Positions 54,801 through 63,930 of a stretch of 64,000 nucleotides of DNA are shown piece after piece (position 1 is the stretch's first letter; each line of letters starts with the position of its first letter). The stretch comes from Azorinus chamasolen (Eukaryota; Mollusca; Bivalvia; Cardiida; Solecurtidae). Under the pieces are notes generated by a model that saw only the letters and a list, made by a program, of their open reading frames with translations, was not told where the DNA came from and ran no database searches. The stretch covers positions 51,299,059-51,363,058 of the forward strand of contig OY755252.1 in the NCBI GenBank assembly GCA_963576725.1, read 5' to 3'. Both the position numbers and the translations under genes were made by a program.

Positions 54801-57492
54801 GAATAATTGTGCTAGCATGCTGAAATTTTGTATGGAGGTTCATTTTGGGTCAGATATTACTGTTATGAAGTTAAACGTTAAAAGTGTTTTTAAAATTGAT
54901 TCAATTTTTGACATGATTTGGACATTTTTTTGGCCAAAAATCACAAGGTCAAAGTTTTTGGGACGGGTTGGTATAAAACTTAATATTTGTGCTATGATGC
55001 TGAAATGTGGTGAAAAGGTTCATATTTTCGATCATGCCAACATTTCTGATCTTGACCTTGACCTTTGACCCACTTTTGCAAACATCTTTAAATGCCTATA
55101 TTATTGGAATCAATAGACCTAGGGCTTCAATACTTTGTATGTCCATGCCAACATTTTTGCCCTCTTGACCTTGACCTTTGACCTACTTTTTCAAAACTAT
55201 TTAAATGTCCATAACATTTGAACCAATAGACCAAGGTCTTCCATACTTTGTATGTAACTTGCTTGTGTTAAGAATTTTCCAACAATATCATTGTCTGCTC
55301 TGCTGACATTGACCTTGACCTTTAACCTACTTTTGCAACAGTAATATTGCAAAGTATAATCCAAAGCGTATGTTGAATGTTTACATATATTTTCATTGGT
55401 TCTATTCGGATCTTATTGAAACCTGTGCATGTTCTTAAATATCCAGTTCTAGTAATTTACAGATCCATTTTTCCCATCTAGTCAACGTTTGACAAGCATG
55501 TATATATATTTTAGATACTTTAGTGCCACTCTTGAATCGCAACATTTTCAAGAGTTTTAGACATACATCTTACATAGTTCTATATTTACTTGCAATTGAT
55601 TTAGATCCGAATGAGATGCCCAGTGTAATCGTATCGAGCGTGCTCGTATTGTCCTTTTGAAACAGCTTCGATCCTGGTGTGGTTTTAAGGCCATCGGTAT
55701 CTGGATCAAAACTGTTGTTCTGGGTTTGAAAGTTCAAGTGTTATATGCAATATAAACACACTTATGTGTAATTCGCGTTGATTTGTTATATCATAGTTTG
55801 GATACAGACATGGGATGCTGTTGAATATTCATGGCCTTTCGTTTCTTTCTGAATATTAGCAAGAACATATTGCATAACATTAAGATACTGTATATAGATC
55901 TGTTTATGTTTGGACTTTCATATGCAAACAGAGCATATCCTTACCAAACAACTACTATAGGGGCTGGTGTCTGATCTGGTTCTACTTTGTTTTGCAAATG
56001 CGGTAAAAAGAGTATCTATGGATAAGGGGTTATATAAAATAGTCATATTTTGAGCTGGTAAACATTACTTTAGCACCAGTTTATGCCACTTTTTTGTATC
56101 GTCATCTTGAAAAGAGTTTGCCCGTTGTGAAACATATATATCTTATTTAAGATCAAATAAAAGTGCATTGTATGTAGCGAAGAAGATATTTTATTTCGTC
56201 TGGTCAAGTGTTATTTGAACTGAATTTCTATACAATGCAAACAATCGACCATTGCATCGTCGTGTGCATTGTGTATAACCTATATAAGTCAATTATGACT
56301 TGAATTCCGCTATCAAAAATGAAATACTGTTTTAAAAGGCTCATGGTATCTAAGATCGACATATAAAACGTTATTTTTCCATTAGATTATTTGTAGTGGT
56401 TGTTGGGCCCAAAGTTCATAAAACGAGATTAATTGAATTTTAAATATATATCATTTTTAAGATTTACTGGCATACACATTTATGAGTACATATATAAACA
56501 TACGAGATATCTTTACCCTTTATAACCCCGTCACACAGTAAGTAATACCGCAGGAATATATATCTCACGGGTCTAATAAACTTTCATTGTTTTAGCCCGT
56601 GTCTTATATGAAAAAAGGAGGGGGGCAGAACCTAGAAAATGTCCGCCTTTAAAAAGCGATAGTGAACGTGTCCCGTTAGGGCCATCGCAACTTTTTCCCC
56701 GATATTAGATCAGGAGTCGCCGTTGGTCATGAAAAAGATGCGAAAGTGCATCCTTACACGATCGCATTTTTTTCAAGTTAATTTCCAATTTTTCTATAGG
56801 ATTCGTGGAGAAAATAAATCACAAAAGATGCGATAGTGTAATATTGCATTATCGCCCCTTTTTTCGGACTTTTAAACAAAATCAGCTAAAACGTAAAACA
56901 AATGCGATAATGCAAGGTTATGTTCGCGCATCTTTTTTCGAAGAAATTTACAATAGAATGCTATAGGATTCGAAGAAAAAAAGTGGCGAAAAACTGCGAT
57001 CTAATGTAACGTTGCACTCTCGCATTTTTTTCTGCGTTTTACCAAATTGTAAAACGTTTGGTTTTTCTTTTTTTTCTTGGCCCCAAAAGGATTCCGTAGT
57101 TCTTTGATATTTTGTCCATGTTGTAATACATACATTCCGAACTGTTTTTATTACGGTTCATTCGTTTTCTTTTTGCCAACTTTACCAGCCTATTTCCGTT
57201 AAGGGGGAAATTAATACCCGTCATCAACCTTACCAAACTGTTCTCTGCATAATATACATCGTCGACCTTGCCAAACTGTTCTCTGCATAACAGACTCATA
57301 ACTATTTGCACACAAGTAGGTTTTCTTCTTCAACGAATCCATTTAATAATTGTGACATCCTTCATTTTTCTCCGCGCTATGATCACGGATTGTGCATAAG
57401 CTATAATACACTACATATAATTGATTTGTCATATGTTTACCTTTGCCTGCCCCAGTCACCAGTGCCCTTTTTCCCTGGAAATTTGCGTCCAT
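45757..57492 (-). CDS. DCXR: L-xylulose/dicarbonyl reductase-like SDR, gene B (complete, seven exons)
   Basis: Coding exons are complement 57441-57492, 53122-53219, 52505-52659, 50133-50175, 48936-49100, 47272-47389 and 45757-45866. They join to 741 nt, 246 residues plus TGA, against 244 in human DCXR. Motifs are TGAGKGIG at 13-20, NNAG at 82-85 and the Ser136/Tyr149/Lys153 triad (YCSAK). It is a head-to-tail tandem duplicate of gene A, about 13 kb upstream on the same strand, with the same exon sizes and phases but unrelated intron repeats, so the duplication is old or the introns turn over fast. Differences from gene A cluster after NNA(A/G) and around residues 189-203, regions that shape substrate binding in SDRs, so the two may differ in substrate. 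Intron 3 holds the exon-derived array described separately. Confidence 0.93.
46045..47030. repeat. Two-stage minisatellite, 25-bp then 49-bp unit
   Basis: 46050-46320 repeats GATATCAGCACAGACCCTGG CCAAA (25 bp). From 46320 the unit is extended to 49 bp by CATAGACAGAGACTGGTCTA and CAGCTGTT, about 14 copies with alternating GAGCCTGACC and GAGCCTGGCC types. In gene B intron 6. Confidence 0.95.
47272..47389 (-). CDS. DCXR: Gene B exon 6
   Basis: 118 nt between ACCTCCAG and GTGCGT. It encodes [20 protein letters not shown], then [25 protein letters not shown] against KKGYSE in gene A is a change near the substrate-loop region. Confidence 0.94.
47600..47715. repeat. Fold-back element, GAGCATTTGCTCCAAATGCTC centre
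   Basis: Arm TGAAACCATTATGATAAATA opposes ATATATCACAATGGTTTCA around GAGCATTT-GCTCC-AAATGCTC. Related copies are at 58630-58720, near 10865-10915 and 3960-4000. Confidence 0.8.
48185..48800. repeat. 30-bp minisatellite, about 20 copies, derived from a TTAA fold-back core
   Basis: Unit GAGCCGTCTGATATGTGTCT GTTTCTACAG. GGAGCCGTCTGAT...GTCT is the central arm of the fold-back family, and the array ends in the family's right side (ACCCTATTTGCAAAGGACTT, GAGAGGGTTAA). In gene B intron 5. Confidence 0.93.
48936..49100 (-). CDS. DCXR: Gene B exon 5 (active site)
   Basis: 165 nt between GCATTAG and GTAAAC. It encodes [40 protein letters not shown], then [15 protein letters not shown]. The catalytic Ser, Tyr and Lys are intact. 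Confidence 0.95.
49449..49552. repeat. 39-bp repeat, three copies
   Basis: CAAGCTTTTCAGAAATTATT, GACCAAGTGTCATGACA, with the first copy TTTAGAAATTATTTACC. Confidence 0.85.
49700..49881. mobile_element. Pogo-like MITE, family 1 copy f
   Basis: Start TATAGTAGAACTTAAGCGG, core TTTATGCAGGGCACAACTAA TGCAG then CCTGCATTAATCTACCACC, end GATGGTTTTACAG. Confidence 0.6.
49955..50128. mobile_element. Pogo-like MITE, family 1 copy g
   Basis: Core GAGAAAGCCACGCAGAAAGC opposing TGCTTTCTGCCTGCATTAAG; right end GTTAGAGGAGTTTTACTAT, directly beside exon 4 of gene B. The left end is uncertain. Confidence 0.55.
50133..50175 (-). CDS. DCXR: Gene B exon 4
   Basis: 43 nt between ATTTCAG and GTAATA. It completes a Ser codon and encodes [14 protein letters not shown], one residue different from gene A. 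Confidence 0.9.
50250..50421 (-). repeat. Decayed older copies of the exon 3 unit
   Basis: Minus strand GACCTACATGTAAACA with TGGTCCTCTTCCTTACAAAA (50340-50415), and further left TTGACCTAGTGTACTTGTAA ACAATGCTG (50255-50315), resemble the array unit with many changes. They continue the array toward exon 4. Confidence 0.6.
50422..52504 (-). repeat. 90-bp array made from exon 3 and its 5' splice site, 22 copies
   Basis: Each unit repeats, on the minus strand, the exon part from CTTCTTGTAAACAATGCTGG through TTAGACAG, then GTAACTAGGTCTTACTGACC. Exon-end positions fall at 52415, 52325, 52201, 52111 and so on every 90 bp to 50580, with a last diverged one at 50422. Fifteen of the extra copies keep GT at the donor; seven (51751, 51661, 51391, 51300, 51210, 51120, 50580) have GA. 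The 30-codon period gives antisense open frames ([18 protein letters not shown]) that are not genes. The parent exon has TTAGGTCACATTGACC and the intron has CTAGGTCTTACTGACC, so duplication probably began by recombination at this shared TAGGTC word. Confidence 0.97.
52505..52659 (-). CDS. DCXR: Gene B exon 3 (parent of the downstream array)
   Basis: Flanked by CATTACAG and GTAACT. It encodes [39 protein letters not shown], then [12 protein letters not shown]. Its last 72 or so bases plus the donor are the template of the 90-bp array that follows in the intron. I chose 52505 as the donor because it gives the 155-nt length seen in gene A, but any array copy with an intact GT could in principle serve. 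Confidence 0.9.
52690..52835. mobile_element. TTAA fold-back element copy
   Basis: GAAACTGTAGAGTCAGAT, then CTATACAGACCCTGATCAAA opposing GTCTGATCTGGGTCTACC, and GCGTGAAAAGGCGTACAAAA. In gene B intron 2. Confidence 0.6.
53122..53219 (-). CDS. DCXR: Gene B exon 2
   Basis: Flanked by GTTTCAG and GTTTAT. It encodes [20 protein letters not shown] followed by [13 protein letters not shown]. The first helix (VPVRLA against IAIKMA in gene A) is the most changed segment. Confidence 0.93.
53535..53760. repeat. Inverted copy of the 56.6-57.0 kb GATGCG repeat
   Basis: CATGACCAATGGCGACTCCC and AAAAAAGATGCGATGGCCCT are the reverse complement of the left end of the 56640-57050 element. Confidence 0.8.
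53980..54490. repeat. Degenerate ATTC tetranucleotide tract
   Basis: Long CATTCATTCATTCATT runs interspersed with TTCCTTCC and ATTTATT variants. In gene B intron 1. Confidence 0.95.
54525..55130. repeat. 181-bp direct repeat, three copies, preceded by a GAGCGT hexamer tract
   Basis: AAGGTTAAAGTTTTTTGGAC begins copies at about 54584, 54766 and 54945; each contains GCTGAAATTTTG and GTTATGAAG.TAAACRTTA. The tract GAGCGTGAGCGTGAGTTTGA lies at 54533-54570. Confidence 0.9.
55020..55345. repeat. About 118-bp direct repeat with TTGACCTTGACCTTTGACC motif, three copies
   Basis: The motif occurs at 55052, 55164 and (with TTTAACC) 55309. The flanking CCATGCCAACATTT and ATACTTTGTATG repeat too. Confidence 0.9.
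55345..56630. other. Gene B intron 1, no gene seen
   Basis: AT-rich. A TTAA-family core relic lies at 55915-56035 (AACAGAGCATATCC..GGTTCTACTTTGTTT). Otherwise I see nothing. Confidence 0.5.
56640..57050. repeat. Array of four diverged hairpins built on AAAAGATGCGA
   Basis: Successive arm pairs include AAAAAGATGCGAAAGTGCAT with GATCGCATTTTTTTC, AAAAGATGCGATAGTG with CATTATCGCCCC, AAATGCGATAATGCAAG with GCGCATCTTTTTTCG, and AAACTGCGATCTAATG with CTCTCGCATTTTTTTC. Spacing is about 90-100 bp. In gene B intron 1. Confidence 0.8.
57441..57492 (-). CDS. DCXR: Gene B exon 1
   Basis: ATG is the reverse complement of 57490-57492; it reads [17 protein letters not shown] plus one base, with donor GTAAAC. 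It differs from gene A exon 1 only at residues 2-3. Confidence 0.92.
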
Positions 57493-57499
57493 GTCCTCG

Positions 57500-58370
57500 A
57501 CAAATGTTTACAATTCACCAAACCTTTCGGTCGTAAATCTCTTCTGTATGCCACGAACTCAAAGACGACTTCATCAGCCCCCGCATAGTCTAAAATAGAC
57601 TGATACACTCAAGACTGATTCGAACAGTTCATTGACCGTAGAAGGTTATCGGTCTGTCATGACCTTCAGGCAAGATAACGAGCTTGATACGTGAAACTAA
57701 CAGATAAGAATACAACGCTCCCTTACATCTACAAGTCATTTTGTTTTCATTGGCAAACACAACCATAGTAATCATGTCAAATACAATGCTTTGGAATTAT
57801 GTGTTTTCCATTTATTATTTTGAAAAAAACAACAAAAAACAAATATGATGTAAGCAGGCAAACAGATCAATGTGCGTACCCAAATACTAAAATCGTCATT
57901 TCTCTACCAAACCCTATAGTGGGACTACTCTTTAGAATTGTCTCTTTGATTCTAAAGAGTGGTCATAACGTAAGATTTGATGGAGAAATAAAGAAGTTAT
58001 TCTTGAAAATGTTTTTTAATATACGCAACTTATGAGACACAGAGTTTCTCAGCATCTCCTATGGATCAAAACCTGTACGAAGGACACCACGAGTTGGTTC
58101 TAGACATTGCACAGGCACGTCGTACTTACCCTTACTCTAAATCCCATTAACAATTTACTCAATATTCATTTAAGAAATAATGGCATCATGAATATTAATT
58201 ATTTTAAATGTTTATAATGACACATTCGATTTTACAGTTTCTGCCGTGCTGTGTTCATATACCATTATAAAACAATCAGGTGATTAATGTTCGTGATGTC
58301 ATTATTTCTTATATGAATATTCATAAAGTAAAGGGTAAGAATAATTAGATAGCAACATTAAGCGAATTGT
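57500..58370. other. Upstream flank of gene B, no further gene seen
   Basis: Includes a GAATTGTCTCTTTGATTCTA hairpin-type fragment at 57920-58030 and a TTAA-family relic to about 58340 (AAGTAAAGGGTAAG). A core promoter for gene B could not be identified. Confidence 0.5.
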
Positions 58371-58372
58371 AT

Positions 58373-58570
58373 ATACAGTAAAATCTGTCTTAAGCGACCA
58401 TTGAAAAGATGTCTAAATCTAGGGCGCTAAGACAGGCGATAGCTTAATGCAGTCCAAAGTAATGCAACTGCTTCTATAGGAGAGTCCTGTATTACTTGTG
58501 CCCTGCATTAAGCAACCAGTTGCATGCAACACTCCTGTGTCCAGTGAATGAACGGTCGTTCAACGCATTA
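58373..58570. mobile_element. Pogo-like MITE, family 1 copy h
   Basis: Starts TACAGTAAAATCTGTCTTAA; core TTAATGCAGTCCAAAGTAAT GCA opposing TATTACTTGTGCCCTGCATT. The right end is decayed. Confidence 0.6.
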
Positions 58571-58719
58571 CCTCATAGACAAGGGTTACACCTAACCTCT
58601 AAAAAGGTGAATGTACTAGAACAAATGGGAAATTGAAGACTTTTGTAGTTTTTAACCATTGTGGTAATTAAAGCATTTGATATGCTATAAATGCTCCATT
58701 TATCAAAATGGGTTATGAG

Positions 58720-59530
58720 GGAATACATAAGACGGGTTCTACGTTATAATCCTTTGTAATATATTTCATTGTGTGTACGTGTGTGCATCACTACTCGAAA
58801 ACCAAACTTTAGACTTTGTGAACAATGTAGAATCAGAAAATCATGCGCACTTTTAACGTTATGTTCATATTCTACAATGTATGTCGCATATCAGCATACT
58901 AATATATAGGTGACACACAGTGCCGAACCTGATCAGCTGAAGCTCGTCTGCTTCTACACAGTTTGCAAAGCCTAAGTGTTTGGATGTGGGTTCGTATAAC
59001 GATAATTAGCAGGTTTAACTTAAGGTATTAGGCAGGGAAAATAATGCGCCATCTCAATATTGCCGTCCTTATCTTCACTTCACTTTTCTCGTAACCCAGT
59101 CGGTCATCGGGGCATCTTAGCTGACTTAACGTCAATCTCCACTTTGCCTATCCTGTACTGCTGAAAAGTTGCAAAACTATTCCTTGGTCTTCCTCGCCTT
59201 CTTTTTCCCTTCACCTTAACTGTTCCCTGCAGATTGTCTTGGACATGTTAAGCGGGAGACAAGACTATACCATCTCAACTTCTTTTTCTCAGCGGCAGTG
59301 AGAAAATATTCCTAGTGGCCAATCAGTGTCCAACACTTGTACAGCATAGCTGGGTCTCTGTTTAAAGGACAGCGTAGATAATGGATTGTCTCCGTTTGTC
59401 GTCTGCAATATGTGTCGTCTGCTTACAACGATAGTCTCTACAGTTAACATTTTCAATAAAATCCTAATACATGCTATTGGCTATGTTCAATTATTTTTAT
59501 GAAGATTGACAAGTTCATTTTATACTGGAA
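58720..59530. other. No gene seen; possible retroposon debris
   Basis: The minus-strand reading near 59180-59215 gives GKRRRGRPRN, a motif common after RT domains of non-LTR elements, but stops surround it. A TTAA-family core relic lies at 58910-58975. Confidence 0.35.
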
Positions 59531-59532
59531 AC

Positions 59533-59845
59533 CGGCCGCTTGGCTCAGTGGTAGAGCGTCCGCCTGCGGTACGGAAGGTCGTGAATTCTATCCCCGGCCG
59601 CGACCGACCAAAAGTCATTAAAAGTTGGTACTAGTAGCCCCCTGTCTAACCTCGACTTTAAAAGGGAAGTTCTAAGACTGGTCGGCCCGGTATCAGGATA
59701 ATGTGACTGGGCGGGGTGCCCTTGCTATGTGCACGCGACAGGGTCATTCCAGTGAGGCAGCACTATAACTTGTCTCAAGCCGGTACCGTCTGCAAATAAC
59801 TGAAATACTGTTGGTCGGACGTAAAACCCAACTCGCTCACTCACT
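59533..59845 (+). mobile_element. tRNA-derived SINE of mollusc type
   Basis: The 5' part is tRNA-like: GGCCGCTTGGCTCAGTGGTA forms the acceptor and D arm with an A box, and a B-box-like GGTCGTGAATTC follows. The central domain includes GGTCGGCCCGGTATCAGG and CCAGTGAGGCAGCACTATAA, which I recall as common in mollusc SINEs. The 3' tail GACGTAAAACCCAACTCG ends in a CTCACTCACT simple repeat typical of SINE tails. Pol III transcription would run left to right. Confidence 0.8.
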
Positions 59846-60053
59846 TATATTGAAAAATACCCTATCCTACATGTACAAGATAAACCGTTTTTGTTGATAT
59901 ATACATCGGCCTTATTCGAACAGTTATGAAACCCAAACGCAACCCGAATAAGTACTAATACATTGGCGAATAACATCGGGAGTCTTCGAAATCAAACACA
60001 CGAATGTTTTGTTTGAATACTTCAGCGTTTATTTTATCAGTTCTCTTATGATA

Positions 60054-60243
60054 TACAGTAAAAACGCGATCCTTCGAAGTTTTAGTATTGAAGAGTTGAT
60101 GCCTTCTTACATGTAGGAATGTGGTCGCTTAATGCATACTCTAGGAGCGTTCTGCATGACTTTTACGCTGCATTAAGTTGCCGCCTGTCTTAATGACAAA
60201 TATTGCCCCTTGTTTAGTGTTCGAATTATCTGGGTTTACTGCA
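60054..60243. mobile_element. Pogo-like MITE, family 1 copy i
   Basis: Starts TACAGTAAAAACGCGATCCT and ends TTATCTGGGTTTACTGCA; the right half of the core, GCATGACTTTTACGCTGCAT TAAG, is intact and the left half has a deletion. Confidence 0.65.
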
Positions 60244-60289
60244 CTTTTTAAATGAGTATGTAATTTTAGGGCTTTTTTAAAACGTGTTA

Positions 60290-60965
60290 AAACTAGAGAC
60301 ACCAGCTGTAATGTATGGTTATTTTACTCGTTTGTTTTAGTTATAGTTGTTTTACTTGTTGGTTTTAGTTATAGTTGTTTTACTTGTTCGTTTTAGTTAT
60401 AGTTGTTTTACTCGTTGGTTTTAGTTATAGTTGTTTCACTCGTTGGTTTTAGTTGTTTTACTTGTTGGTTTTAGTTATAGTTGTTTCACTCGTTGGTTTT
60501 AGTTGTTTTACTTGTTGGTTTTAGTTATAGTTGTTTCACTCGTTGGTTTTAGTTGTTTTACTTGTTGGTTTTAGTTATAGTTGTTTCACTCGTTTGTTTT
60601 AGTTGTTTTACTTGTTGGTTTTAGTTATAGTTGTTTCACTCGTTGGTTTTAGTTGTTTTACTTGTTGGTTTTAGTTATAGTTGTTTCACTCGTTGGTTTT
60701 AGTTGTTTTACTTGTTGGTTTTAGTTATAGTTGTTTTACTCGTTGGTTTTAGTTGTTTTACTTGTTGGTTTTAGTTATAGTTGTTTTACTTGTTGGTTTT
60801 AGTTATAGTTGTTTCACTCGTTGGTTTTAGTTGTTTTACTTGTTGGTTTTAGTTATAGTTATTTTACTTGTTGGTTTTAGTTATAGTTGTCTCACTCGTT
60901 GGTTTTAGTTATAGTTGTTTTACTCGTTGGTTTTAGTTATAGTTGTTTTACTTGTTGGTTTTTTG
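60290..60965. repeat. Compound minisatellite, 28- and 22-bp units
   Basis: TTTTAGTTATAGTTGTTTYA CTYGTTGG alternates with TTTTAGTTGTTTTACTTGTT GG, giving a 50-bp higher-order period in the middle. Confidence 0.93.
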
Positions 60966-61280
60966 TCTTATTTTCAAAAGCAGTTTCACAGCACCAAAAT
61001 GTTGGCACATGCTGATACACTGAATTACTTGACATATATCTGGATGTAAACTGTTTGCACATGATGGTTCACCGAAATACCCGGCGTCTAATCTGGATCA
61101 TGTAGGAGCCGTCTGATCTGAGTCTACTCTGGTTACTTATGATATGAAATAGATATGTCATGTTCACAATTAGCGTTGTGTGGGTAAATGCCAAGGCCAG
61201 ATAAGGGTCCTCTTATATCTTGATATATATCCGGTAGCTGTCTACACATACTTTAACATTAATACCCGACAACCTAGTAT

Positions 61281-62341
61281 AGCTCGAACAATTTGACCTG
61301 GACCCTCACCTTTATGCAGAATACATAATGAGAGAGATGACGCTGCATAAATAAAACTCCGCCGGTAAATCGTGAATCAATTCTCGCTGAAATCAACCCG
61401 TGCATATGTAAACCATACAATCACGAGTGCAAAGTTGCTTGTGGCTAGTCTACATTTGCCACGGAGGCCGTACGGTTTCTTTGTCTGCGATTTCCCTACG
61501 ATATTTTTTTGTTTGCATCGTAGAAGTCTACGGGCTGCAATGTTTTTGTTTACATTATCTACGATGATCGTACGATTATTGGTGTATATTGGTCGCGGCT
61601 TATCCCTACGATGACTGAGCGGCGACCGTACGGAGATCGTGCGATCTCCGTGCAGTCATCATGCTGTCTCCGCTTGGATAAGGCAATCGTGCGGAGTCAC
61701 CGCGGAGCCCGTACGGAGTCTGTGCGGATTCCATTCGAAGACCAGAGGGGTTGTTCCATCTTCTATATAGACAAACAGATAGACAAACTATTAATGCAGA
61801 ACATGTCAAATAAAATATGCACCCATCAGCAATCTCAAAATCGCCGCACGGCCATCGTGCGGTCGCCGTGAGGCTGCCGCAGGATGACCGTACGATGTAC
61901 GTACTATTTCACGGGTATCGCACGGACACCGAGCGGCAGCCTTGCGGTGATATTGCGATGACCGTACGGTCGCCGTACGATTTTTTTTGCTACATGTCGA
62001 CCGAAATTCGGTCGTTTTTCGCACGATTATCGCGCGGCCTCCGTACGATGCCCGTGCGGAGGTCGTGCGATGCCAGTAACCACGTGTTTGCGGGCTGCGG
62101 GCTTGCTTTTTTTAGAATATGTATAACAGTTATGAAAATCGTAGAGGCGACGGCGCCCGGGAATCCGTAAGAAAATCGTACGGCGACCGTATGCCTCTGT
62201 ACGGGCGCCGTAAACTCATCGCAGGTCAAATGAAAACTAGACATTACCGGGACACGTGCCGAGGATAAATCTGTGCAATGTTACGAATGTTTATTAATGC
62301 AAATTAAGTAGGCCAGGGTCCGGGTCAAATTGTTCGAGCTA
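61281..62341. mobile_element. 1.06-kb TIR element with CpG-rich sub-repeat payload
   Basis: The left TIR TAGCTCGAACAATTTGACCT GGACCC (from 61281) is matched in reverse by GGGTCCGGGTCAAATTGTTC GAGCTA ending at 62341, with TA on both outer sides. The interior 61440-62230 is a dense series of degenerate words such as CGACCGTACGGTCG, GCCGTGCGATGACC and CGTGCGGAGTC. Overlapping short frames on both strands are composition artefacts. Probably a non-autonomous DNA transposon. Confidence 0.85.
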
Positions 62342-62589
62342 TACATGTATATAAGACATTTGCAAACGGTTTAGACCCTGATCCTATAAGATGCATTGGA
62401 TCAGGATTTGTACTATTTGTAATACAAATCATTCAGTGATTTTCTTCATTGACATCACTTGATAAACCATTTTAATTAATATTCAGAAGATGGATGCAGT
62501 TTTAATTATTCAGCATATTAATTGTTTAGTTATTCCAAGTGAAGTAAAGATATCAATCGCAAACAGTTCATTGCCAGATGATACGCCCA

Positions 62590-62850
62590 TGACTATCCAA
62601 ACTGTGTTATACCCTTGGCCCTGAGGGGGAAATAAACAAACTGTGTTATACCCTTGGACCTGAGGGGGAAATAAACAAACTGTGTTATACAATGTACCCT
62701 TGACCCTGAGGGGAAATAAACACACTGTGTTATACCCTTGTCCCTGAGGGCGGGGGGGAATAAACAAACTGTGTTATACCATTGGCCCTGAGGGGAAATA
62801 AACAAACTGTGTTATACCCTTGTCCCTGAGGGGGAAATAAACACACGATA
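62590..62850. repeat. About 38-bp minisatellite, six copies
   Basis: Unit AAACTGTGTTATACCCTTGG CCCTGAGGGGGAAATAAAC, with ACAC and CATTGG variants and one copy with AATGT inserted. Confidence 0.93.
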
Positions 62851-63196
62851 GATAAACACACTTTTAGAGTCGACAAACTGTTTAATTGTTTAAAGGATCG
62901 ACATATTTATGCATACACATGTTGAAGATATGAACAGTCAAATTGTTTCAGTCTGCAAAATGCGTCTGCTTACTTCGTTGACTCCTGTTTTACCGCTACT
63001 GTCACTGGAAAACGACCCTTAAATTTGCTGGCTGAGAATCTGTGATTGCCTTTGCAAAGAGTTTAGTAGGCACCTCGTCAGAATTCAACCCGTTTTATAC
63101 TGCAATGTTGGGATGCAGATGAAACACGGAGTAACTGGGCCTCTAACCAGTCTCCAAGCTGTTACACACTCGCACATCATTATATATTTGACAAAA

Positions 63197-63407
63197 TACA
63201 GTAAAACCCCGCTAATGCGACCACCTAACAGAGGCATAATTCTGGGTGCTAGATGCAGGTGGTAGCTTAATGCAGGACAAAAGTAATGCAGAAAGCTCCT
63301 ATTGGAGCTTTCTGCATTACTTTTGTCCTGCATTAAGCAACCATCTGCTTATATAGACATCTATGCTTATTCATTAAGTGGTCGCATTAGAGGGACTCTA
63401 GTGTATC
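63197..63407. mobile_element. Pogo-like MITE, family 1 copy j
   Basis: TIRs TACAGTAAAACCCCGCTAAT and GTCGCATTAGAGGGACTCTA GTGTA; the core AGTAATGCAGAAAGCTCCTA opposes GGAGCTTTCTGCATTACT, a perfect stem including the flanking GGACAAA/TTTGTCC. Confidence 0.92.
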
Positions 63408-63689
63408 AAACCACAGGATAAACAGAGTTTAAAACAGAATTTAAATATATTCTCAACCAAACCCTTTGTTTAAAGATTGGTCACAATGTGGATTTTAGTA
63501 TTGAAGTATGCAGCTTTATCTGTTGCTTTGACTGGATAATATTTAAATTTACACTGTGTTATCGAACAGGTTTAACAGTCCATAGATACGCAAGGTGTTT
63601 CACTGTGTTAAGTGTATTCATATCACGTTTCATCATTCACTGTGGACATAACATTGTAATTTCTAACCCACAAATTCGTCTAGTCTCAA

Positions 63690-63930
63690 GCCAACTCTCC
63701 TACCACATAGTCACTCGCTCATTTAATCAATCAGCTACTCACTGGCTAGCTTAACCTATCATCTTACTACTCGCTCATTCATGTCACATTCTCACTAGCG
63801 CACTTACCAACTCACTTAGTCATTTCGCCAACTCTCAAATTCACTCGCTCGCTCTATCACGTAGTCACTCGCTCAGTCACTAACTCTACCACCTGATCAT
63901 TTGCTTACTCTCTCAATCATCTACGCAGTC
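63690..63930. repeat. CTCA/TCACT low-complexity tract
   Basis: Degenerate CACTCGCTCA, CTCACTAGC and AGTCACTCGCTC words without a fixed period, resembling a decayed SINE tail or simple repeat. Confidence 0.7.

Noticed and set aside
59040..59460. Possible non-LTR retrotransposon remnant on the minus strand
   Set aside because: Only a short GKRRRGRPRN motif is suggestive; many stops and no RT motifs, so I did not call it as an element.
61372..62244. Six overlapping frames on both strands rich in Arg
   Set aside because: CpG-rich repeated words suppress stops on both strands; no domain, and the block lies inside a TIR element.
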